Translations under genes and position numbers: made by a program | Notes under the pieces: generated by a model | Seen by the model: the letters and a program-made list of their open reading frames with translations, nothing else | Told to the model about the DNA's origin: nothing | The model's database searches: none | Assembly: GCA_015488275.1 (NCBI GenBank) | Contig: WFOD01000090.1 | Coordinates: 1 to 47,931 of the forward strand | DNA length: 47,931 bases | From: Deltaproteobacteria bacterium | GTDB lineage: Bacteria > Desulfobacterota > Desulfobulbia > Desulfobulbales > S012-135 | Direction: 5' to 3' | Shown: positions 42,023 through 47,931 of the stretch, piece by piece | Numbering within the stretch: the stretch's first letter is position 1 | Layout of the letters: every line of letters begins with the position of its first letter

Positions 42023-45004
42023 ATGTCCCGTGTCGCAGAGTATATCGCCGCCCTCAAGGAATCGCCACGCTATGGACCGCAAGTGGCGCACCACCGGGTA
42101 TTGCCAGAGCGGCCGGCCGAGTACGCCGATCCCGCTGTTCCTTTCCCCCCGGAGCTGACCGGCCTTCTCGCCCAACGGGGCATCGAGCGGCTGTACCGGC
42201 ATCAGGCGGAAAGTCTTGATCTTGTGCGGGCTGGCCGGCATCTCATGGCGGCCACGCCCACGGCCAGCGGCAAGTCCTTGATCTACAACCTGCCGGTGCT
42301 CGAGGCCTGCCTGGCCGACTCCCGCACCGCCGCCCTCTACCTCTTTCCGCTCAAGGCCTTGGCCCAAGATCAACTCCGCGCCTTGGAAGAGTTGTCCGCC
42401 GGTCTGCCGGCAGGGCAACGGCCGCGGGCCGCCATTGTGGACGGCGACACCTCGGACTACCAGCGGCGGAAGCTGCGGGCTGATCCGCCCAACATCCTGT
42501 TGACCAACCCGGATATGCTCCATCTGTCGCTGCTGGGCTATCACGACCGTTGGGCCCTTTTCTGGCCGCGGCTGCGGTATGTGATCGTGGATGAGGTGCA
42601 TACCTGCCGGGGGGTGTTCGGCTCCCACATGGCCTGGCTGCTGCGCCGCCTCTGGCGGATCTGCCGGGCGTATGGCGCACAAGCCCAGTGTGTCATGTCG
42701 TCGGCCACGGTTGGTAATCCCGCTGCCCTGGCGCGGGATCTGCTCGGGCAGGAGGTGGCGGTGGTCACGGGGAGCGGCGCGCCCCGGGGGCCCCAACACT
42801 TTGTGTTCATCGATCCGCTCGAGGGCGCGCCGGCTGCGGCCTGCGAGCTGCTGATCGCCGCCGTCCACCGCGGCCTGCGGACCATCGTCTACACCGGTTC
42901 GCGCAAGGTGGCCGAACTGGTGTCGATGTGGGCCCGCCGGCGTTTGGCCCGTCACCGCCTGACGGCCAAGGTGTCGCCGTACCGGGCCGGCTACCTGCCC
43001 GAGGAGCGGCGGGAGATCGAGGCGCAGCTCGCCCGGGGCGACCTGCTCGCCGTGGTGTCCACCAGCGCCTTGGAATTGGGGATCGATATCGGCGACCTTG
43101 ACTGCTGCCTGCTCGTGGGCTATCCAGGCACGGTGATGACCACCTGGCAGCGGAGCGGCCGGGTCGGCCGGCGGTTGCAACCGAGCCTCACCGTGCTGAT
43201 TGGCCAGGAAGACGCGCTCGACGCCTACTTCATGCGCCATCCTGAGGCCTTTTTCTCGCGGCCAGTGGAGGATGCGGTGGTCAATCCCGCCAATCCGGTG
43301 ATCATGGCCGATCACCTGACGTGCGCCGCCGCCGAATTGCCGTTGGCCGAAGAAGAGCCCCTGTTGGCCGACGCCGATGTGCGCCGGGCCGTGGCCGGGC
43401 TGGAGCAATGCGGCCGGTTGTTGCCCGCTGCCGCCGGCAGCCGCTGGCATGCGGCGCGGCGTTATCCGCACCGGGAGGTCAGTCTCCGGGGGACGGGGAC
43501 CGCCTACCGGATCTATGCCGAACCAGAACGCCGCTTGCTGGGCGAGGTGGACGGCTACCGGTGTCTGCGGGAATGTCATCCAGGGGCGGTGTACCTCCAC
43601 CGTGGCGAGACCTGGGTGGTGACCTCCCTGGATGTAGAGGGGCGCGAGGTGAACGTGGCCCCGGCCAAGGTCCACTACTACACGCGGCCGCTGAGCGAGA
43701 AGACGACGGAGATCTTGGGGGTGGAGGGATGGCGCGCCGTGGGACGGGCGCGCGTCTCGTTCGGCCGGCTGCGGGTCACTGACCGCGTCGTCGCCTTCCA
43801 GCGGCGGCTGGTCCGCGGCGGCCGCCTGCTCGCCACCCACCCCCTCGATCTGCCGCCGCATGTCTTTGAAACCGAAGGGATCTGGATCGAGATCCCCGAT
43901 GATCTCCAGCAGGAGATCGTCTTGCGCCGGCTCCACTTCATGGGCGGCATCCATGCCCTGGAGCATGCGGCCATCGGCATCCTGCCGCTCATCGTGTTGT
44001 GCGACCGCAACGATGTCGGCGGCATCTCGCAGCCAGACCATCCCCAGCTCGACCAGGCAGCGGTCTTTGTGTACGACGGTCATCCTGGGGGGATGGGGCT
44101 TTGCCGCCAGGTCTTTCGCCGCGCCGAGGAGCTACTCGTCCATGCCCGCGAGGTGATCAACTCCTGCGCCTGTGAAAACGGTTGCCCGTCTTGTGTCCAT
44201 TCTCCAAAGTGCGGCTCTGGAAACCGGCCGATCGACAAGGCCGCTGCTGGATTTTTGCTCGAGGGCCTGCTCGCCCCTGGACCGGAACCAGAGGCCAGGA
44301 CCGGGCCGGATGCAGGCGTTGGCCTTTTTGCGGTGCAGGTGGAGGACAACGCCCCTGCCCCTGCATCCTGGGAGAGCCGGCGCGCGGGGCCTTTGGCGGC
44401 GGGAGGCAAGGAGGGAGCGGTGCGCCCGGTTCCGCCGGCCATCATCTGTCACTACTGCGTTTTTGACGTGGAGACCCGCCGTTCGGCCCAGGAAGTGGGC
44501 GGTTGGGGCCGCGCCGAGCGCATGGGCGTGAGTGTCGCCGTGCTCTACGATTCGCGCTTGGACGATTTTTTGGTGTTCGAAGAGCATCAGGTGGCCGGGA
44601 TGATCGATCACCTGGCCCGTTGCGACCTTGTGGTGGGATTCAACAACCGGCGGTTCGACAACCGGGTGCTCTTACCTTACGGCGGGGAGCGCCTCGCGCG
44701 GCTGCCAACCCTTGACTTGCTCGAGGAGGTGCAACGGCGGCTCAACTACCGCCTGTCCCTCGACCATCTGGCCGAATGCACCCTGGGGGCGAAGAAAAGC
44801 GGCTCAGGACTGGACGCCCTGCGCTGGTTCAAGGAGGGGAACATGGCGGCCATCGTGGAGTACTGCAAAAAAGACGTGGCCATCACCCGCGACCTCTTTC
44901 TCTTTGGCCTGGCCAACGGCTATTGGTTGTTCCGTAACAAGGCCGGGCACCTGGTGCGCTGCCCGGTGGACTACGGCGCGAGGATCACGCGGGGCGGCCG
45001 TTAA
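42023..45004 (+). CDS. DEAD/DEAH helicase fused to a DEDD 3'-5' exonuclease (MrfA-MrfB-like)
   Basis: 993 residues. The N-terminal helicase has Walker A TPTASGKSL (about 78-86), the DEVH box near 190, SSATVGN (motif III) and QRSGRVGRR (motif VI). A DUF1998-type four-cysteine zinc site (CACENGCPSCVHSPKC) lies at about 714-729. After a Pro/Ala-rich linker, residues ~810-985 are an RNase H-fold exonuclease: FDVET, FNNRRFDNRVL and YCKKDVAITRD, as in YprB/MrfB. In Bacillus subtilis the separate MrfA helicase and MrfB exonuclease repair mitomycin C damage. The stop TAA lies in the end of repeat copy E. Confidence 0.92.
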   Translation: MSRVAEYIAALKESPRYGPQVAHHRVLPERPAEYADPAVPFPPELTGLLAQRGIERLYRHQAESLDLVRAGRHLMAATPTASGKSLIYNLPVLEACLADSRTAALYLFPLKALAQDQLRALEELSAGLPAGQRPRAAIVDGDTSDYQRRKLRADPPNILLTNPDMLHLSLLGYHDRWALFWPRLRYVIVDEVHTCRGVFGSHMAWLLRRLWRICRAYGAQAQCVMSSATVGNPAALARDLLGQEVAVVTGSGAPRGPQHFVFIDPLEGAPAAACELLIAAVHRGLRTIVYTGSRKVAELVSMWARRRLARHRLTAKVSPYRAGYLPEERREIEAQLARGDLLAVVSTSALELGIDIGDLDCCLLVGYPGTVMTTWQRSGRVGRRLQPSLTVLIGQEDALDAYFMRHPEAFFSRPVEDAVVNPANPVIMADHLTCAAAELPLAEEEPLLADADVRRAVAGLEQCGRLLPAAAGSRWHAARRYPHREVSLRGTGTAYRIYAEPERRLLGEVDGYRCLRECHPGAVYLHRGETWVVTSLDVEGREVNVAPAKVHYYTRPLSEKTTEILGVEGWRAVGRARVSFGRLRVTDRVVAFQRRLVRGGRLLATHPLDLPPHVFETEGIWIEIPDDLQQEIVLRRLHFMGGIHALEHAAIGILPLIVLCDRNDVGGISQPDHPQLDQAAVFVYDGHPGGMGLCRQVFRRAEELLVHAREVINSCACENGCPSCVHSPKCGSGNRPIDKAAAGFLLEGLLAPGPEPEARTGPDAGVGLFAVQVEDNAPAPASWESRRAGPLAAGGKEGAVRPVPPAIICHYCVFDVETRRSAQEVGGWGRAERMGVSVAVLYDSRLDDFLVFEEHQVAGMIDHLARCDLVVGFNNRRFDNRVLLPYGGERLARLPTLDLLEEVQRRLNYRLSLDHLAECTLGAKKSGSGLDALRWFKEGNMAAIVEYCKKDVAITRDLFLFGLANGYWLFRNKAGHLVRCPVDYGARITRGGR

Positions 45005-45050
45005 CAGCCCGGTGAAAAAGCCAGGGAAGGCTTTTTTCGACGAACTGTTG
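45002..45050. repeat. Palindromic mini-element, copy E (short form)
   Basis: A ~50-bp imperfect palindrome TAACAGCCCGGTGAAAAAGC, loop AGGGAA, then GGCTTTTTTCGACGAACTGTT. The outer AACAG/CTGTT also pairs. Its first three bases are the TAA stop of the helicase-exonuclease gene; the convergent SH3 gene ends 10 bases beyond it. Confidence 0.85.
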
Positions 45051-45059
45051 GGGAAGGGG

Positions 45060-45509
45060 TCAGTCAGAGGGCCAGAGCAAGTTCTTGTGGATCCAGCCCG
45101 TGGTGCCGTCGGCATGGCGCACCTTCACCCAGTCGCCCTCGCGGTCCACGGGGGTGAAGACCACGCCGTACTTGACCGTGGCCACCACTTCATAGGCCTT
45201 GCCCGGTCCGATGCGCATGTTGGCCGTGCCCACCTTGACGATCACCGTCTTCTTGTTGGCGAGCAGCGGCCGGTAGATCCAGCCCTTATCACCTTCAAAA
45301 TCCACGGTGTGGGCCCACTTGCCTTTGGTTTCAAGGACCTTGAGCGGAAAGCCCTTGAACAGCTCCCAGAGGATCTCGCTCTCCGTGCTCGGCTTGGCGC
45401 GGAGATTCACCCCGTCTTTCTTGACCGATACGTACTGGGCAGCCAAGGCCGCAGTGGTGAACAGCAGGGCGGCAGCGGCAACGGTACAGGCGGTAACGAC
45501 GAAGCGCAT
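45060..45509 (-). CDS. Secreted protein with two SH3-type domains
   Basis: 149 residues from 45509 (MRFVVTACTVAAAALL); the longer frame upstream runs through the repeat element and is not real. A signal peptide ends near ALA/AQY. Two bacterial SH3 repeats follow: VNLRAKPSTESEILWELFKG with WAHTVDFEGDKGWIY, then ANMRIGPGKAYEVVATVKYG with WVKVRHADGTTGWIHKN. Such domains bind peptidoglycan or other envelope ligands. The exact role is unknown. Confidence 0.88.
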   Translation of the reverse strand: MRFVVTACTVAAAALLFTTAALAAQYVSVKKDGVNLRAKPSTESEILWELFKGFPLKVLETKGKWAHTVDFEGDKGWIYRPLLANKKTVIVKVGTANMRIGPGKAYEVVATVKYGVVFTPVDREGDWVKVRHADGTTGWIHKNLLWPSD

Positions 45510-46042
45510 GGCGGTCTCGTCCTCGATTGTCTTCAGGTTTACAGGGGCCTGACGCCTTTGTAACAGCCCGTTGAGAAACGGGCTGTGCGCGGCACAGGGA
45601 GGTGCCGCCGGATTCCGCCGGCTCTTTTTTTGGGTTTTTCCAGCCGACTGCCGTGCCGAAGGCTCTAGGGACGCGGACCGAACCAGGCCGTGCCCAAGGA
45701 ATATCCGAAAAAGAGCCAGGGAATCCGTGAGGTTGGCCGGAACTCGGTTCTGGCCAACCGTGGTTGAAAAAGCCAGGGATGGCTTTTTCAACGGATTGGA
45801 AAAGGCCGGTCTTGGATCCGGCCCTACCTTACAGACTCGGCTGGGGATTGTCAATTCAGAGGATCGGTGACGGAGGGGAAAAAGTTTCTTTTTTGCCGTG
45901 TTATCGCGCTATACTGGAGCTAGTTGCTGTGGTGGCGCCAGGCGCTCTGAGGCTGTGTGCGAACCGTGCGGTTTCTTTTGGAGCGCTGTTGGGGCCGGAG
46001 GGCCGTTTTTTTCACGTGAGCTCTGGACAGGGGGAAGGAACA
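45510..46042. other. Intergenic region with repeat copy D
   Basis: 533 bases between two divergent genes. About 240 of them are repeat copy D. The remaining ~240 bases before the membrane-protein gene hold GTTTCTT and TATACT (45910-45915), a possible weak promoter with an imperfect -35 box, and a purine-rich GGGGGAAGGAA ribosome site. I see no gene. Confidence 0.55.
45561..45799. repeat. Palindromic mini-element, copy D (inverted, with an expanded loop)
   Basis: In reverse orientation to copy C it carries the same hairpins in the same order: GTTGAAAAAGCCA/TGGCTTTTTCAAC, the TTGGCCAGAAC stem, GGATTCC..GGCTCT/AGAGCC..GGAATCC, GCGGCAC/GTGCCGC and CAGCCCGTT/AACGGGCTG. About 80 bases are inserted in the loop of the central hairpin. 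Several paired positions differ from copy C on both arms, keeping the pairing. No gene is inside. Confidence 0.88.
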
Positions 46043-47608
46043 ATGGCAGGGCAGCTCAAACCCATTGGCGAACTGTTTTCTGCGACATGGGAGCGGTACA
46101 AGCGGCGGGCCTTGCCGATTCTCGCCGTCATCCTGTTGAGCAGTCTGGTGGCCTTTGCCGTGGCGCTGGGAGTGGGATTCGGTCTGGTGCAGGCCTTTGG
46201 CGGTCTCCAGGCCTTTGCCCCGATGTTCCAGCAGGGCGGTGGTCTGCCGCCGTCACCATCGGCCATTTTTGCCGTGTTGGCGGGCCTCGTGCTGGTGGGA
46301 ACGCTGTTTGGCCTGTGGAGTCAGAGCGCGATCATGGCCGCGGCCGTGCTCGACGAGGTGGGGGTGATCGAGGCCATGCGCGTGGGCTACCGCCGGATGT
46401 GGTCTGTCGCCTGGGTTCTGTTCCTGGTGTCCGCCATCTTAATGGCTGGGACGGTGGCGTTGGTCTTTCCCGCTATCCTTTTCGGCGTCTGGTTCGCCTT
46501 TGGGGTGGTGGTGCTGTTTGCCGAGGAGCGGCGTGGGTTGGACGCGCTTTTCGCAAGCCGCGCCTATGTGCGCGGCCACTGGTGGGCGGTATTCGGCCGT
46601 CTCCTTCTGATCGGTTTGCTCTCCGGCGCCCTGGGCCTCGTGCCCGTTGTCGGTCAGTTGCTTTCCCTGCTGTTCACCCCTTTCTTTCTCCTTTTTCTTG
46701 TTGTTTTGTATGAAAATTTGCAAGAGGCCGCGGGCGGCGCGGCGGAGCCCGAAGGCCGGCGGTTGGTGTGGGGCGGCATCGCCGCGGCCGGAGCCCTGCT
46801 GCCGCTTGCCGGCATGGCGGCGGCCGTTGCGCCGCAGTGGCCGATGATCATGCAGGGGCTTCAGGGCAAGGCGGTCTGTTCCCTTCCCACTCGGCGGCCA
46901 GCGCCACGGCCCCCCGCTGTTTCCCGGCCAGGGGCGACGGAGAGGAAGGCGGCTGGCCAGGAGGCGTCGAGAGCCGCTGCTGGCGGTGGGAGCCCCGACG
47001 CAGTACGAAAAAAGGACGAAGAGGGCGCCGACCGTCCGCAGGCCAAAGCGGCGGCCGCTGCGGCCCAGCCCGCTACATCGGTTCAGTGGGCGGATCCAGC
47101 CGGTGACGTATTGGTGGCGGGGAAGCGGCCGGCCCTGGATGTGACGGCCGTGGGTATTGCCGCAGGTAGGGACCGGCTGTCAATGGCCGTGCAACTCGCC
47201 ACACCGGTGGAGGGCTTTTTGCGGCCCTCCACTGGCGATAATAGGGCGGCCTTCGCCCATCTTTTGACCTTGCTCGTGGACACCGACAACGACCCGGCCA
47301 CTGGCAGCGTTCCAGATGGCCGGCTGCCGCGCGGCGGTTACGAGCGGGCCGTGGCCCTTGCCGTGGAGCGCGGCGGGCCGGACAGAGGGCGGGTCCACTT
47401 CAGTGTCTACCGCCTGGAAAAAACGCGGTGGACCGCTGTCAGGGCATTGGCCCAGCCCCTGCAGCAAGAGGGCAAGATGCTCACCTTTGGCCTGCCGTAC
47501 GAGGCGGCGGGGATCACGGCCGGTAGCCGGGTGCGGCTGTGCTTTTTGGAAGGAGCGCAACAGGAAGGCAACGCCCTGTCGGACGATGCTGTGCTCGTGG
47601 CGCCCTAG
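46043..47608 (+). CDS. Multi-pass membrane protein with a C-terminal beta-sandwich-like domain
   Basis: 521 residues from 46043 (MAGQLKPIGELFSATW), with GGGGAAGGAA just before the ATG. Residues ~20-290 hold five or more membrane helices (LPILAVILLSSLVAFAVAL; VLAGLVLVGTLFGLWS; VSAILMAGTVALVF and others), resembling the membrane part of glycerophosphodiesterase-like or DUF975 proteins. A Pro/Ala/Lys-rich linker leads to a ~165-residue domain with VQWADPAGDVL, LLVDTDNDPATG and RGGYERAVAL, like DOMON/CBM9-type sugar- or haem-binding sandwiches. Function unknown. The TAG stop lies in repeat copy F. Confidence 0.75.
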   Translation: MAGQLKPIGELFSATWERYKRRALPILAVILLSSLVAFAVALGVGFGLVQAFGGLQAFAPMFQQGGGLPPSPSAIFAVLAGLVLVGTLFGLWSQSAIMAAAVLDEVGVIEAMRVGYRRMWSVAWVLFLVSAILMAGTVALVFPAILFGVWFAFGVVVLFAEERRGLDALFASRAYVRGHWWAVFGRLLLIGLLSGALGLVPVVGQLLSLLFTPFFLLFLVVLYENLQEAAGGAAEPEGRRLVWGGIAAAGALLPLAGMAAAVAPQWPMIMQGLQGKAVCSLPTRRPAPRPPAVSRPGATERKAAGQEASRAAAGGGSPDAVRKKDEEGADRPQAKAAAAAAQPATSVQWADPAGDVLVAGKRPALDVTAVGIAAGRDRLSMAVQLATPVEGFLRPSTGDNRAAFAHLLTLLVDTDNDPATGSVPDGRLPRGGYERAVALAVERGGPDRGRVHFSVYRLEKTRWTAVRALAQPLQQEGKMLTFGLPYEAAGITAGSRVRLCFLEGAQQEGNALSDDAVLVAP

Positions 47609-47657
47609 CGCCCGTCGAAAAAGCCGTCCTGGCTTTTTCGGCCAATGGATACTGTTG
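47605..47657. repeat. Palindromic mini-element, copy F (short form)
   Basis: Starts CTAGCGCCCGTCGAAAAAGC and folds as CGAAAAAGCC/GGCTTTTTCG (47616-47640, loop GTCCT); a degenerate right end ACTGTTG follows. Its CTAG holds the TAG stop of the membrane-protein gene (47606-47608). Confidence 0.8.
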
Positions 47658-47780
47658 GAACAAAAGCCGCGCCACAGGTCTTTCCCCGCGTAAACCCCTG
47701 CGTTGGCGTCCTGAAACCGTGGTTTCCCGGCGCCCGAGATCACCCTTGACACCGCACGGGGATCCAGGCAGGATGATGGC

Positions 47781-47931
47781 ATGACAGCATTGACGCGCAA
47801 ACTCCCCATCGGCATCCAGACGTTCGGCAAGATCAGGGAGGGCGGCTATCTCTACGTCGATAAGACGGACATGGCGCTGGACCTGGTGGAGCGGGGAAGC
47901 TACTACTTTCTCTCCCGGCCGCGGCGGTTCG
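47781..47931 (+). CDS. AAA-ATPase-like protein (3' partial)
   Basis: Only the first 50 residues lie in the window. [21 protein letters not shown] followed by [10 protein letters not shown] is the conserved start of the PF09820 'AAA-ATPase-like' family; the next residues would be the Walker A loop. Full-length members (~500-550 residues) usually end in a PD-(D/E)XK nuclease-like domain. They occur in many copies in anaerobe genomes and their function is unclear. An alternative ATG at 47773 is out of frame. Confidence 0.82.
   Translation, partial: MTALTRKLPIGIQTFGKIREGGYLYVDKTDMALDLVERGSYYFLSRPRRF

Noticed and set aside
45060-45854. A longer SH3 protein starting near 45854
   Set aside because: The extra N-terminal residues are translated from repeat copy D, and a good signal peptide starts at 45509.
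1-47931. tRNA, rRNA, CRISPR arrays, transposases or phage genes
   Set aside because: I looked for T-loop signatures, regularly spaced direct repeats, and transposase or integrase motifs and found none that hold up.

Overview
The window reads as one stretch of a GC-rich chromosome. It is most consistent with an anaerobic, sulfate- or metal-reducing member of the Desulfobacterota (former Deltaproteobacteria). Clues are a periplasmic octahaem c-type cytochrome, a tiny 'RND transporter'-type membrane protein next to a DUF445 protein, a PEP-CTERM protein with a sigma-54 promoter, an RpoH-type sigma factor, and several gene fusions. This placement is inference; no rRNA or other diagnostic marker is present. 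I found no tRNA, rRNA, CRISPR array, transposase or prophage genes.

Region 1 (1-18739) is one dense, plus-strand, translationally coupled gene cluster for an unusual surface glycan; most junctions are ATGA overlaps. It opens with an acid-activation module: an adenylation-domain/cyclase fusion cut by the window edge, an acyl carrier protein, an AAC(3)-fold acyltransferase, a DUF4910-type metallo-aminopeptidase and an AsnB-type amidotransferase. Next come a sulfotransferase/TPR protein, a HisH/HisF/PP-loop amidotransferase trio of the kind that makes acetamidino sugars, two methyltransferases around a radical SAM/SPASM enzyme, an alkaline-phosphatase-superfamily protein, three glycosyltransferases and two more sulfotransferases. 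Region 2 (18831-21688) holds a Maf/DUF115 motility-associated glycosyltransferase and GDP-mannose 4,6-dehydratase. Together the two regions look like a flagellin (or other surface) glycosylation island whose sugars are N-acylated, amidinated, methylated and sulfated.

Region 3 (21870-32144) holds a PEP-CTERM protein, an orphan hydantoinase-B subunit downstream of lepA, a divergent rpoH, a 1370-residue TPR/beta-barrel protein resembling exopolysaccharide export porins, and greA. Region 4 (32229-36797) holds an apparently autoregulated TetR-family regulator, a purD-purE fusion, a Sua5/YrdC protein and a tandem DUF1566 protein. Region 5 (36950-47931) holds the octahaem cytochrome, the small membrane protein, DUF445, a prephenate dehydratase-dehydrogenase fusion, a helicase-exonuclease fusion resembling MrfA+MrfB, an SH3-repeat protein, a membrane protein with a C-terminal beta domain, and the start of an AAA-ATPase-like gene.

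The least expected signal is non-coding. A family of palindromic mini-elements (six copies, 21.7-47.7 kb) has inverted ends CTAGCAG(C/T)CCGT(C/T)GAAAAA, stems with compensatory base changes between copies, and ends that supply the stop codons (TAG or TAA) of five neighbouring genes. They look like mobile, structured, terminator-like elements settled at gene 3' ends.
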